Origin: Tridacna crocea
Taxonomy: Eukaryota > Mollusca > Bivalvia > Cardiida > Cardiidae
Direction of reading: 5' to 3'
Assembly (NCBI GenBank): GCA_943736015.1
Contig: OX031064.1
Span: 37,251,361-37,315,360 of the forward strand
Length of the DNA stretch: 64,000 nt
Shown here: positions 41,935 through 53,487 of the stretch, one piece after another
Layout of the letters: every line of letters begins with the position of its first letter
Numbering within the stretch: position 1 is the stretch's first letter
The notes under the pieces: generated by a model
What the model was told of the DNA's origin: nothing
Seen by the model: the letters and a program-made list of their open reading frames with translations, nothing else
The model's database searches: none
Made by a program: the position numbers and the translations under genes

Positions 41935-42102
41935 AACGACTATAATTATAAGTATTTGAATGTTTGAATTTGTATCATAAATGGTAGAAAACATCGTGGG
42001 GAAGAAGAGAAAGTCTGTAATACTAGCATGTTTTTCTTCCAATCTCTTCAATGGCCATTTTTTCTGGGTCTTTAAAAATCGGGATGTGTGGTAATGGATT
42101 AA
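41935..42102 (-). mobile_element. TTAA MITE remnant
   Basis: GAAAACATCGTGGGGAAG and GATGTGTGGTAATGGATTAA. Confidence 0.6.
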
Positions 42103-43658
42103 AGTTGACAAATTGATTGTTTTACCTTTCTTTGTAGAAAAATGTTGTTGCTGCTATCTTAGAGCACGAACATTTAGTTTTGGATTACACATGTAGTACA
42201 TGTACAATGAATAGCGTGAGACAGAAGATCATTAATTTCAGCAAATAGTCACCTTAACCTCCACATCCTCTTCGTCGATATCTAAAACTATTCCAGGGTA
42301 AGCTACGTTACAAATAACAGTTTGGTGTTTATGTTCTTCAAAAGCCGCTATTTACGTTGTACACATATTTACATAATACGTCATTCATAAACTGAGTGTG
42401 AAAGCTTTAAAAATAATGACCTATCTATATGACTTAAATTTTAAGTAATTGAAGCGTTATAAAAGTGAAATACATTCCCGTTACAACCTTGATTAATAAA
42501 TATCAAATTTACTTTCTTTTCACCCTGATTTTTGAGTTTTAATAGTCACCTCATAAATATTTTGATTTTGTTGAAATAAAACTTAAATGCTTCGAATAGA
42601 AAATTCTAGCTGTACAATGAATCACACACAAAAACACTACCGTTACCCTTGCTGGACAATACCCTTACGAAATAGAATAAACTTTGCTCGTGCAAAGCTT
42701 ATATCTTACAGTGACAAACAAGCACACCATAATAGCAAAGTATCAGTGCAGTAAAGTAAGCGAGTTTGTTATTCTGGTCATAAGTAAATAAAAGGAAATA
42801 TAACTGTCTAATAGGATTTGACCCTACCGTTACGAGCAAAATGACTATACCGTTACAAGACTGTTATAAAATTGCATAACGGTAGTGTTTGTAACGGTAA
42901 TGTTAAGCACGCAGAATTTTCTTTAACAATGGCTTTAATGTGGGAGGGGTACATTCATTTTGTTTGCTATCATAAAGAGAAACATGCAGAAAATATCCTT
43001 GCTGTAAAATAATTTAATGCAAATAATCATCAGCTGTTGAAAACGCATAACGGTAATGTTTACGGGAAAAAGAACTTTTGAATATGAACAACTTGCCGAT
43101 AATTTTGTCAGCAAGCGAATCAGACATGACTACCTCGTGTTGTCGATTCAGAAAAATGGCGCCAAGAAACATTTGTATGACGTCATTTCATGACAAATTT
43201 CAGGGTTGACAACCCCTAACAACGGCAAAAACGTAATCGTAACGGTAATGTCAATTTTTGCCGGGACAAGGATTACAACTAAAAAAAATCAATGATAACA
43301 TTTATGTTTAGCTTTCTTTTATATTTCATTTACATGAGCAAGATAATATTTTCCTTCAATAAACAATACATTGTTGATATTCCTATAAAACGGCATTTAA
43401 AGTTTGAATGAATACGACTTGTCTAGCATCGGGACATTATTTAATTTAATTCTATATAGAATTACTGCATGTGCTTTATGTGTTCAGTATTTCGTAAGCA
43501 CCAGGTTTTCTGTTTAATCTTTCTCATTGTAAATTAGTGATCTATTATAAGAAATATATAGCTAACTCGTGAAAAAATGCAAAAATATCCTGTTTAAACA
43601 AACAATTAATTAATTTTTCAACCGGGACAAGGAATGTACGTTTTCCATAGAATGACTG

Positions 43659-43790
43659 AAAAGCATTTTGAAAACACTGTGGAAAAAAGAATAAAATAAA
43701 ATCTATTTTTTTAGTTAGCTTTACTTTGTCGTCTGCAAGTGCTTTCTATTTGGACCAATCTAGAAATTTGTCGTCTCGGAAAACAGTTAA
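43659..43790 (+). mobile_element. Right part of the MITE split by the 3.2 kb block
   Basis: TTTTGAAAACACTGTGG, TCGTCTGCAAGTGCTTTC, CAGTTAA; palindrome right arm lost. Confidence 0.7.
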
Positions 43791-44319
43791 TAGCTTTTCA
43801 GTATATTGGACAATGTAAATCGAAGATCAGACAGCACTTTCTCGTAATGGACATCTGTCACATGAAATTTTAATTCTAAGCTGTTGCTGGAAAATTCGTA
43901 GATTTACATTCATTTTATTGGGTACTGTAGCTGTACCATATGATACGCAAACAAATGCAAAAGGAATAGGAATTTGCCGATTTATCACAAGTTACTACTG
44001 GTTTTTACGATTAAATCCTTTGAAAGCCCATTATCGCCCGCTAGATGGAATTCTACAAATATACTCCGTCCAAGAACAACCTTTTTTCTCCGATGAACTA
44101 CCGAAGTTTTTGGTCTAAGGGAGAAAACTCTTACGTATGTTCTTACTCAATACCACCTGAAGATCCTTTGAAGTTTAGCTCTACCGAACACATATAATGG
44201 TCTAAGGGAGAAAACTCTTGCATATTTTTCACATTAGTAATACATGAGTAGCCTACCTTATTGTAGTGGACAGACTAAAACGAAAGACGAATAAATATGT
44301 TTTGTTCTTTATGTAAAGT
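43791..44319. other. No gene seen
   Basis: Degraded CAGACTGCACA-type arm near 43815 and two copies of GGTCTAAGGGAGAAAACTCTT (44113 and 44201). The open frame 43918-44118 has no recognisable motif. Confidence 0.5.
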
Positions 44320-44495
44320 CTGGAGTGACGACTTTAAAGATTCAAAGACCGAAAGCTTTTGCATGCTACAAAATAACCGTGACTCAGAAATAGAAATTTG
44401 CGTTTGACAGAATAGAATACATTGTGCAAATTATATTTTCAGCGATATTCTTCCATAGGGTCATTAAAACAAGACTGTTTGGTACAGGGTTTTAC
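44320..44495 (-). mobile_element. TTAA MITE remnant
   Basis: ACCGAAAGCTTTTGCATGC and AAGACTGTTTGGTACAGGG; palindrome gone. Confidence 0.5.
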
Positions 44496-44742
44496 CTGTC
44501 ATCGTCATAAATCTTTTGCTGTTAGTCCCAAGACACTTTGCAACGTTGCCAGAAATATGAAATATGAAACCTCATACATGAAATATTTTTTATGGAATTT
44601 CGTTGATAAAAGTGTGCTCTGTTATTCAAGGAAATCTGCCAACGTGCAGTTCATTTATATTTACATGTATTTTTCCCTAGGTGCTCAATACATCCTTTTT
44701 TTTCTGCAAGAAAGTAGCCCAGAAAATTAGAAAGTTGAATTT

Positions 44743-45175
44743 TCTGACCTGACAAATGTCAAATAAACTTTCCACTTTTAAACCTCGATCACTTTTTTCT
44801 AGAAAAGTAGAAATTAGGAAGCACTAACTTCAACTTTTCGTGTTAAAATGCTAGGTCAAAAAGAAGAAAAGTGGAAGTTTGCAATTGACAATTGTCAATA
44901 AAACTTCCACTTTTCGACCTAGAGAAGACAAGGTCGAAAAGTCGAAAAGTTTAAAAGTTGAAAAGTCGAAAAGTGGAAGTAAGACGAATAAAACTTCCAC
45001 TTTTCTAGTTAGGACTCATACACTTTTCTTTGTCTGGTGTCCATTTAGAAAAATAACGCGGCCAAGTTATCTTACGAAAAATTAATTAGTCCTAACTAGA
45101 AAAGTGGAAGCTAGACTTAATCAGCTAACTTACCATTTTTCCACTTTTCGACTTTTCCACTTTTCTACTTTGACC
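44743..45175. repeat. GAAAAGTGGAAG foldback repeat cluster
   Basis: At least six GAAAAGTGGAA/TTCCACTTTTC words in both orientations plus repeated GTCGAAAA (44934-44975), giving several overlapping hairpins; CTAACTAGAAAAGTGGAAG at 45092 is inverted at 44993. Confidence 0.75.
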
Positions 45176-45315
45176 AAGAACAGATCTTAATCTAGAAGAT
45201 TTATGAAATATTTGGTAGGGCCTTTTGACCTACTGTCTAAACAGAAGTCCACATAGATCTATGATCTGAGAGCACATATTGCACTCTTTGATTTTGATCT
45301 TAACTAAAAAGCAGC

Positions 45316-45866
45316 TTAAAGGTGGCCCTTCAAATTTTGGGACGGAAATTTTACAAAAATGCAAAAAAAATCATCCTTGTACTCCCAAAGCCTTTTAATT
45401 TGTGTTCATAAAACCCCAGTAATCGAAAACCATCCAATAACACGAGAAATTAAAGATTTATTACAGACCAGGCTGACACCAACGGAAGACACATTCTATT
45501 TTTAGATTATCAATTCTCTCATTTAAATACAGGAAAACACAGACGAAGTTTCAAACATCTGTCCAAAGAAGACATTATGGAAAATAATTATTACATGTTT
45601 ATGTAATGAAATTTAAGCGTTATTAGTCACGTGCCAGTCACTTGACATTCCCACAATGCTTTATTGATTTTTGGCGCGAAATCTAAAAATAGCTTAAGAG
45701 GCTACGTAGCCTTTTAAGGGAATACCATCAAAAAGATTTTTGTGGGGAATTTTATGACTCTTAATTATTGATGATTTGTATTGTTTTTTCATATAAGTTT
45801 CAATGATATACATGTATATATATTTTAATTTGGTGTGATGTGAAAATTCTTAATACCCACCTTTAA
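45316..45866 (+). mobile_element. TTAAAGGTGG-ended element, copy 3 (MITE-free)
   Basis: TTAAAGGTGGCCC to CCCACCTTTAA, with the unoccupied CCTTTTAAGGGAAT site at 45710. Its right TTAA is also the left TTAA of the next MITE. Confidence 0.9.
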
Positions 45867-46069
45867 CCCTTCACCACACGGTTATAAGTCTTCAGGAACC
45901 TGAAAGAGAAGACTTTTGAAATTAGTGCAAGAAAAGGAACATATTTTGATAGCTAGCATTATCTTCTTTTTCACAATTTTAGACATTTATTTTGTTGTCT
46001 GTAAATACATGTACATGTACTTGCATGTTAGACTAGTCTAATAATTTTTGTTTTTCTGGTAAAGAATTA
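45863..46069 (+). mobile_element. TTAA MITE, diverged
   Basis: CCCTTCACCACACGG left; GGTAAAGAATTAA right; core heavily mutated (TTGATAGCTAGCATT). Confidence 0.75.
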
Positions 46070-46502
46070 AAAAGGTTAAGGATAGAAAATTAGATTTTAT
46101 ATCGATCATTTCCAATGAAAATAATGTTCTGAAAAGATAAAACTCACGACTTTAATTCGTTGAAGGTCGTTCTTTGAAGAGAGTTAATAACCCATTCACG
46201 GTATTTTCATACGAGTGTGATTTTGTAATCTATTGCAGCATATACAAAAATGTGAGATCTACCCCCTGTCTTGGCTCATAGACCTTGGGCTCATTTATTG
46301 GGTCATCTTCATTTGAATGATGTTATACATAGGGCATACCGTCTACCTGTAGTCCCTTCTTCTAAGATATTTCATTTAAACGCCCCTGATTCTGACAGCA
46401 GGAAATTATCCACAAAACACTGGCTTTCAAGTTAAACTCCTGGATGATAAAGCAATAGAGAATCGTTGAATATAGCAAAGCTATAGTTTCAGTCTGAAAA
46501 TG

Positions 46503-46744
46503 TTAACCTTTTACTCTTTCCCAAACGACAAATTTTGGACTCTTCCAAACCGAAAGAGTTTGCAGATAGGCCTAACTATTCTAGATTAGGAGAAAATGGC
46601 AGAAAGTTCTCAAAAAAGGGTAGAAAACACTGTGGGGAAAGGAGAAATTGCTCATTTCGAGCAATTTCTCCTTTTCCCACAGTGTTTTCAAAATATTTTT
46701 ACTGCTGGCACATAAAAACTAGGGCTTGTTTGGGAAAGGGTTAA
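46503..46744 (-). mobile_element. TTAA MITE, type D
   Basis: Stem CACTGTGGGGAAAGG with CCTTTTCCCACAGTG; loop GCTCATTTCGAGC. Confidence 0.9.
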
Positions 46745-46749
46745 AGCAC

Positions 46750-46860
46750 GTTTCATGACTATAGTTGCCTTTGCAGCCATACAGATCCAAATCAGGCTGC
46801 ACAAAATATGCAGCCCGATCTTTGATCTGTGCTGTCCGCTCTGCTGAAACTCTAAAGACA
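46750..46860. repeat. CAGACTGCACA palindromic element
   Basis: ATCAGGCTGCACAAAATATG, then CAGCCCGATCTTTGATCTG. Confidence 0.75.
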
Positions 46861-47000
46861 AAAATAACCATGAAATCATGATTAATTGGGTCTCATTTTA
46901 CTGAATATTGTATGACGGGTTTATTTCGCACTCAAAGGGTAGAGTGCGTGTGGGCCTGATAATTGTTATTTCTAGTTGTTTTGCATAAAGAATAATTATC

Positions 47001-47146
47001 TTAACTCTTAACCAAACGACAAAAATTATAGACTGGTCCAAATTGAAAGCATTTGCAGACGACAAAATAACTGTGGCTAAAGAATTGAAATTTTTGTAAG
47101 GAAGGGAAGAAAACATTGTGAGAAAAGGAGAAAATGCTGGTTACCT
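47001..47146 (-). mobile_element. TTAA MITE cut at its palindrome centre
   Basis: Left half complete up to GCTGGTTACC, then directly a 30-bp MITE left end (TTAACTTTTTACCACACATT). Confidence 0.88.
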
Positions 47147-47174
47147 TTAACTTTTTACCACACATTCCCGACCT

Positions 47175-47404
47175 TTAACCCTTTCCCAAACAACAAAATT
47201 CAGACTTATCCAAATTCAAAGCAATTGCAGACGACCAAATAAACTTAACTAAAAAGTTGAAACTTGTTTTCTGCAGGGTGGAAAACATTGTGGGAAAAGG
47301 AGAAAATGCTGGTTACTAGCATTTTTTCCTATTCCCACAATGTTTTTAAAAGGCTTCTATCTCAGGGTAAAAAAAAAAACAGGGACTGTTTGGTAAAGGG
47401 TTAA
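47175..47404 (-). mobile_element. TTAA MITE, type B, full
   Basis: CCCTTTCCCAAAC to GGTAAAGGGTTAA. Confidence 0.92.
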
Positions 47405-47408
47405 TTAA

Positions 47409-47838
47409 ATGACCCTGAGAAAGAAGCCTATCAAAAGCATTGTGGGAAAAAGAGAAAATCCTTGTGACCAGCATTTTCTCCTTTTCCATTGATATTTTCT
47501 ATCCTATCAAAGTCAGAATTCATCATGTTGACAAGATCTAACTATTCTGTTATCTGCAGATGCTTTAACCCATTACCACTCATTCCCTACTTTTGACGAC
47601 CCTGAGAAAAAAGCCTTTGGAAAACATTGTGGGAAAAGGAGAAAATGCTGGTAACCAGCATTTTCTCCTTTTCCCACAATGTTTTCTACCTTTCACAAAA
47701 CAAATTTCAAATTTTCAGTCACTTTTATTTTGTCGTCTGCAAATGCTTTCGATTTGGAGAACTTGGGCTAAAATATTGTCGTTTGATAATGAGTTAAATT
47801 TGGTACAGTCCAAGAGTTTGTCATTTGGTAAAGAGGTA
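47409..47838 (+). mobile_element. TTAA MITE, outer of nested pair
   Basis: GACCCTGAGAAAGAAGCC to CTGCAGATGC before the inner copy; ATTTGGTACAGTCCAAG to TTTGGTAAAGAGG after it. Confidence 0.88.
47565..47797 (+). mobile_element. TTAA MITE, type A, inner, full
   Basis: Inserted in the outer copy's GCTTTAAATTTGG position with TTAA on both sides. Confidence 0.93.
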
Positions 47839-48232
47839 AGGGTCAATATATGTTGAAAGTGGCAAAAAATCATTTTAGCAAACAAAAATAAAATGCAGAA
47901 AAAAATACAAAGGAGCAACAAATAAGAGAGAAAAGTAGAGAAAAGCTGCAGGTATTGCAAAATTTATGTATCTTAATTCTTACCTGGCAAAAGAGGTCTG
48001 CAAAACCAATAATGTTATGAAAGCTAATGGTATAAAGATCATTTCTCACCCAAATTAGTATTTATGAAGATCAATAAAGATCAATGACTGTAAAAAATAA
48101 GTTTTGAAATAGGACCTTCAAATATGAAATTTAATGCCTATAGTGATAAAAGTCTTTATATCTTTGTAGTATTTATTCATGAATACTTAGTCACCTCCAC
48201 ATGATTTTTCCTATGCAGAAGATTACTTTTTT

Positions 48233-48452
48233 TTAATTCATTACCAAACGAAAATATTTTAGGCTAGTCCAAATCGAAAGCAGTTGCAGACGACAAAATT
48301 AAAAATTTAAAAAAATGTTTTGTGAAGGGTAGAAAACATTGTGGGAAAAGGAGAAAAAGCTGGTTACCAGCATTTTCTCCTTTTCCCACAATGTTTTCTA
48401 AAGGCTTTTTTTCAAGGGCGTCAAAAGTATGGATTGTGTAGTAATGGGTTAA
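48233..48452 (-). mobile_element. TTAA MITE, type A, full
   Basis: One unpaired stem base (GAGAAAAAGC). Confidence 0.92.
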
Positions 48453-48676
48453 AACATCGTAGCTTATGGATAAATTGCTCATTGGCGGCAATTTCTCCTT
48501 CTGCCATTTCTATTTTCACTCCTATTTTCAAATAACATTCTTGTTTCAAATGTTATCCATACTTTGACATTTTGATTATTTATATTCATATGGATGCTGT
48601 CTCCTGCAATTTGGGAGCAATTTCTCCTATTGCCACACTGTTTTATGGGCATTTATGACTGAAAATTGATTTATAT

Positions 48677-48900
48677 TTAACCCTTTACCCCATAAGGCGT
48701 GTCTATGGTATCTGTGATTGTAAATAACAGCAAGGATGAAGCCGTTTCTTATTTGTATATGACACCTTTTGATAGTGTAGAAAACATTGTGGCAAAAGGT
48801 GAAATTGCTCGTGACGGTAGTTTCACCTTTTGCCACAATGTTTTCCAAAGGCTCCTTCAAGCAATGCGTAAAAATGAATATCTATGGAGTAAAGGGTTAA
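48677..48900 (-). mobile_element. TTAA MITE, type C
   Basis: Right centre changed (GCTCGTGACGGTAGT); ends otherwise intact. Confidence 0.9.
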
Positions 48901-48919
48901 TAAGAATTATAATTTATCT

Positions 48920-49148
48920 TCATACCAAACAATCCCTGGGTTTACAACTGAGAGGAAGAAGTCTTCTGTAAAGATTGTGGGAAAAAGATAAAATGCTGGT
49001 AACCAGCATTTTCTCCTTTTCCCAGACTGTTTTCTACTCTTCTAAAGTAAAGTTTCAATTTTTGTGTCACGTTTATTTTGTTGTCAGTGCAAACGCTTTC
49101 AATTTGGAGAAGTCTTATATTTTTTTTTTTCATTTGATAAAGAGTTAA
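48920..49148 (+). mobile_element. TTAA MITE, type A, left end eroded
   Basis: CATACCAAACAATCCCTGG to GATAAAGAGTTAA. Confidence 0.88.
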
Positions 49149-49257
49149 ATGTATAGTTTTTATTTTGCAAGATCATTTGCCCAAAGACAATGGTCGAAAA
49201 TACAGATTTTGATGTTCAAAGACTTTTGTTTCTCTACATCATGTATAAGGTCCTCTT

Positions 49258-49484
49258 TTAACCCTTTACCAAACAATCTCTTGTTTTTATGACTGACATA
49301 GAAGCCTGTTGAAACCATTACGGGAAACGGAGAAAATGCTGGTAACCAGCATTTTCGCCTTTACCCACAATGTTTTCCACCCTGCTGGAAACAAATTTCA
49401 ATTTTTGAGATACGTTTCAGTTGTCGTCTGCAAATGCTTTCAATTTTGACCGGTCTAAAATTCTGTCTTTTGGTAAAGAGTTAA
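49258..49484 (+). mobile_element. TTAA MITE, type A, full
   Basis: Right end 37 bp before the 66-bp duplication. Confidence 0.92.
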
Positions 49485-49520
49485 AACTTGACAAAACATT
49501 TCTTGTTCCAGACATCCATG

Positions 49521-49652
49521 AGTAAGAAGGCTTCTGTAAATTATCGATATCCGGAATTATCACATTATCCCACAATGTATGTTTCAAGTAAGAAGGCTTC
49601 AGTAAACTATCAATATCCGGAATTATCACATTATCCCACAATGTATGTTTCA
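49521..49652 (+). repeat. 66-bp tandem duplication (2 units), open in frame
   Basis: Units 49521-49586 and 49587-49652 differ at three bases. On the plus strand they read as a 22-residue repeat (KKASVNYRYPELSHYPTMYV), two of the three changes being silent. No flanking gene structure recognised. Confidence 0.85.
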
Positions 49653-50090
49653 AAGACAGATCACATGATCTGAGTATAATCACAGGAATTTGACATTCTA
49701 TAACCAAAAATAAATGATAAATTATGAAGAAAGAAAATCACACAAGGGAGTGTTTATATTATATAGGGGAGATTTTCTTTTTCATATTTTGACTTTTTGT
49801 TGGAAATTGATGTACAAGAATTCGTCAAAGACGATATCTCACCCACACAATTTCAACTGACCTTTCTGTAAACGCGAGTTTGGCATGCCCCTCTTAGTAA
49901 CACGCTATATTGGTTGTCAAGCCTGACAAGCTAACTCGAAATTGTGTCAGTCTTTTTGTTTCCATGCTGCGTTTTCATTGGCCAATAAGACGTTAGTAGA
50001 CCTGTCAATCAAACTCAACAGAAAGGTCAATACTGCCCATGCAAAAACTCATAAAAACAGATATGTTACAGTCTGTTTGTTTTTCTGTAT
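49653..50090. other. No gene seen
   Basis: Unique-looking AT-rich DNA without long frames. Confidence 0.5.
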
Positions 50091-50370
50091 CAATTGATTG
50101 ATTGATGGATAATTGGTTGGTTGTATTGGGGTTTAACGCCACTTTAACAGCTAAGGTGACATATCATGGCAAAGGTGGCGCACATGTGTTTCCTAGCTTT
50201 CTCATACCAATACTTTCTTTCCAAAGCCACTGACTACTATTCTCACGTGCTTCAGCAGAGGTGAGAGGCTAAAATACGCCGGAAAGAAAGTTTGTTTTAA
50301 CCAGGTATTGAACTCACAACCACCAGGTCATAAGTCCAACACGCTCATCACTGAGCCAGCCGGGTGGGCG
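50091..50370 (-). mobile_element. tRNA-derived SINE
   Basis: Minus strand: A box TGGCTCAGTGATGAG (50344-50358), B box TGAGTTCAATACC (50304-50316), then a body with GCGTTAAACCCCAATAC and a TCAATCAATCAA tail at 50091. An ATGG microsatellite borders it at 50371. Confidence 0.75.
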
Positions 50371-50454
50371 ATGGATGGATGGATGGTTTACATGGCTGTC
50401 AAGATAATTTCAGTCATGAATGCGACAGCAGCTCATAATAATTTGAGCAATACT

Positions 50455-50665
50455 TTGTGAAAAGGGGGTTTAATTATAATCTGTGAAAAGTATCGACCAG
50501 GTCAGAGAGCTCAGACCACGCAGGCTGACCTGGGCAGAATTTTTCTGTTATTGATCAATTTTCTGTTTTTTCTAAGGACCAGTCTCCCTCATGATTAAAT
50601 AGGTTATTTAAAAGAAGCGGCTAATATGGATCCATAATTATGTGATGATTTGGTCTATATCATGT
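50455..50665 (+). repeat. Dispersed repeat shared with 17690-17895
   Basis: GACCACGCAGGCTGACCTGG and CTAAGGACCAGTCTCCCTCA blocks. Confidence 0.65.
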
Positions 50666-50723
50666 ATCAAGGTGATGCATTAAGTCTCCTTTTGAAAGAG
50701 CACGGCTCATTTAGAAGACTCTC

Positions 50724-50752
50724 TCCCCCCACCCCCCACCCCCCCCACCCCC
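50724..50752. repeat. C-rich tract
   Basis: CCCCCCACCCCCCACCCCCC pattern; complementary strand could form a G-quadruplex. Confidence 0.7.
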
Positions 50753-50759
50753 AATTCAT

Positions 50760-51765
50760 GTTCTGAACAGTGTCAAAAAGATCGGCATAATACCGGAAAA
50801 CGTCCCTCAACTACATCGCGAAAATCCATAAAGATCTCAATCTTGTGTCAAAAGAATTTTGATTAGTTATGCATTCATTCTGTAGTCCTATACAACAAAA
50901 TCAAATACAATATTGGTCTACTGAATAAAGCACAGAATTTCATTAATTATCTTTCAATAAGGGCTTTTGTTTTTGGTCTTGATTTTTTTTTTATTTATTT
51001 TTTTTAATACAGTTTGGACATGTCTGTGATTTAGTCTTTTGGTAAGCGGTAAAAATTTAAATATAGGTAACACAATCTTTGAAACTGTAATACATCGTTT
51101 TTATTATAATTTCAACTGAATACGTGTCCAGTATTTAGGACATACAGATACAGTACAATTACGAACCGGCCGGACGAAAGGTCTGAAGTGACGATAAAGT
51201 TTTGTGCGAAACAGTGTCAACTTTCTTTTCGTGGTTTACATTTTCCTTTTGCGAAATATTCAGATTTTAACAGTAACGAAGGGGAAACAAGGAAGCGATG
51301 TAACCAAGTTTAATAAATGGGTCGCTCAGCATGGTTTCCAACTTTTCTGTATATCCTGTTGGCATAGAAGAGGTATATTAAAGTAGATTTATCGAATTAC
51401 GGATGTTTCGTACCTTAACTAATTCGTACCAATCGCTTTGTACCGTAATTTTACTGATATTTACCATAATTTATGCCATTTCGTACCATAATTTTACCAC
51501 TTGGTATCATAGTCATGCCATTTTGTAGCAAGTTTTTTTTTTTTTTACCTGTAAGTGACTTAAGTTTGGAAAAAGCTTTTGTTATGATCTTTCTAAAAGA
51601 GGAAACCACAGGCGCTCGATCTTAATTTAGAATCGTTGTGTGTATTTAACCAAATATTTATTAGGTTAAATACACACAACAATTTAAAATTAAGATTGAG
51701 CACCAGTGAGGAAAACAACAACTATTATTTTACCCCCAATGCGTGCCACAGGTCCCTGACATGTC
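50760..51765. other. No gene seen; one inverted repeat
   Basis: CTTAATTTAGAATCGTTGTG at 51620 is answered by CACAACAATTTAAAATTAAG at 51675, a foldback of about 40-bp arms. The TTCGTACCATAATTTTACCA words near 51410-51540 repeat imperfectly. Confidence 0.55.
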
Positions 51766-51905
51766 GGGTATCATACAAATGACAAAATTTTAGACTGGTC
51801 CAAATTGAAAGCATTCGCAGACTACAAAATAAATGTGGCTCAAATTGAAATTTGTTTTGAGAAGAGTAGAAAACATTGTTGGAAAAGGAGAAAATGCTGG
51901 TTAGC
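51766..51905 (-). mobile_element. TTAA MITE cut at its palindrome centre
   Basis: GACAAAATTTTAGACTGGTC to GAGAAAATGCTGGTTAGC, then unrelated GTCAGAATGTTTG-type repeat. Confidence 0.85.
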
Positions 51906-52261
51906 ATTGTTGTGTCAGGTCAAGAACTAGGTCACTGGGTCAGATCTTAGAAAACCTAGTGTATGCCTTAGAGGTTACATTTACAGCCCAATACTCTTGA
52001 AACTTGGTCAGGATGTTTGTGTTGATGATATCTATCATGGGTTTGAATATGGTTCAAGTGGGTTCAAAAACTAGGTCACCACAATAATGTTTGAAATGTC
52101 GTGTGTACGCTCTGGACGTCACATTTTCTGTCCAATACTTTTGAAATTTGGTCAGAATGTTTGTCTTGATAATGTCTTAGACTGATATGAAAATGAGCCA
52201 TGTTGGATAAAGAAGTAGGTAACTAGGTCAAATCTCTGGAAAAAAAAAATTCTGTTCACAT

Positions 52262-52483
52262 CAACCCATTACTACTCAACTCCTACTTTGGATGACCCAG
52301 AGAAAGAAGCCTTTGGAAAACACTGTGGAAAAAGGATAAATTGCTGGTAACCAGCATTCTCTCCTTTTTCCACAATGTTGTCTACCCTTCTCATAGCAAA
52401 TTTTAACTTTTCACATTTTGTCGTCTGCAAATGCTTTCAATTTGGATCAGCCTATAAATTTGTCGTTTAGTATAGAATAACCC
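52262..52483 (+). mobile_element. TTAA MITE, type A, diverged
   Basis: Left TTAA is TCAA; right end GAATAA, abutting the next copy. Confidence 0.85.
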
Positions 52484-52705
52484 TTTCCCAAACGAAAAAC
52501 TTTTGGACTGGACCAAATTGAAATCATTTGCAGACGACAATTCAACTCTTGCTGAAAAGATGATTTCTGTCTATGATAGGGCAGAAAACATTGTGGGAAA
52601 AGGAGAAAATGCTGGTTACCAGCATTTTCTCCTTTTCACACAATATTTTCAAAAGGCTACTATTCCAGACCCATAAAAACTAGTGATTGTTTGGGAAAGG
52701 GTTAA
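52477..52705 (-). mobile_element. TTAA MITE, type B
   Basis: CCCTTTCCCAAACG to GGGAAAGGGTTAA. Confidence 0.92.
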
Positions 52706-52895
52706 GCCACATTTTCTCTCACATACTCATAAATTTTGGTAAGAATGTGTGTCTGGATAATTTGTACAGGTTCAAAAATAGCAATATTGAGGTTAAAAGT
52801 AGCCCATAGAGACAAATTCTAGGGAAAGCTTGCAAACACTCCAGAGGCCATGTTTGTAAGTCCAGTACTAGTGGATATTTATCAGAATGTTTGTC

Positions 52896-53124
52896 TTAAC
52901 TCATTACCAAACAACATTTTATTAGGCTTGTCCAAAACGAAATCATTTGCAGAGGATAATATAAAAGTGACTGTAAATTTGAAATTTGTTTTGTGAAGAG
53001 TTGAAAACATGGTGGGTAAAGGAGAAAATGCTGGTTACCAGCATTTTCTCCTTTTCCCACAATGTTTTCTATAGGCTTCTTTCTCGGGGTCATCAAAAGT
53101 AGGGATTGTGTGGTAATGGGTCAA
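52896..53124 (-). mobile_element. TTAA MITE, type A
   Basis: Right TTAA changed to TCAA. Confidence 0.92.
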
Positions 53125-53209
53125 TATCTCAGAAGAGATTGGAAAATTGGTCATGTTTGATCAAAAGGCTCAGGTGAGCGAATTCAGGGCCATCATGGCC
53201 CTCTTGTTA

Positions 53210-53276
53210 TTTTTTACCTACAATGTTTTCAAAATTTAATGTCTTCTTCCTTGGGATCATAAAAATAAAGGGTTAA
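53210..53276 (-). mobile_element. TTAA MITE right-end fragment
   Basis: CAATGTTTTCAAAATTTAATG to AAAGGGTTAA. Confidence 0.65.
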
Positions 53277-53487
53277 CTCTTTACCAACCGACAGCATTTT
53301 AGACTGGTCCAAGTTGAAAGCACTTGCAGATCTATGACAAACATAATTCATAATTTGAAATTTGTTTCCAGCATGGCAGAAAACATTGCTGGAAAAGTAG
53401 AAAATGCTGGTTACCAGCATTTTCTCATTTACCCACAATGTTTATCTCAGGATCGTAAAAACTAGGGATTGTTTGGTCAAGGGTTAA
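53273..53487 (-). mobile_element. TTAA MITE, type A
   Basis: Ends 95 bp before the first PCGF1 exon seen. Confidence 0.88.

Larger units (their letters stand above)
40428..43658. mobile_element. 3.2 kb block with 23-bp inverted ends, unidentified
   Basis: CAGTCATTCTATAGAAAACG at 40428 is matched by its complement ending at 43658 (23 bp, one mismatch). The block splits a MITE (left part about 40385-40427, right part 43659-43790). It contains at least nine copies of AACGGTA in either orientation (near 40622, 40995, 42638, 42824, 42849, 42876, 42892, 43050, 43237). Small open frames at 40593-40928 and 41631-41933 match nothing I recognise, and no transposase motif was seen. A GC-rich repeat fragment, a SINE-like piece and a degenerate MITE are embedded in it. 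Confidence 0.5.
51906..53205 (+). repeat. GTCAGAATGTTTG repeat, interrupted by MITEs
   Basis: TTGGTCAGAATGTTTGTCTTG units around 52010, 52150 and 52740, and a terminal CTCAGGTGAGCGAATTCAGG, CATCATGGCCCTCTTGT at 53170-53205. MITEs at 52262, 52477 and 52896 are inserted in it. Confidence 0.8.

Noticed and set aside
50300..50370. Possible tRNA gene on the minus strand
   Set aside because: A and B boxes are present but no proper acceptor stem or cloverleaf; followed by a SINE body and tail.
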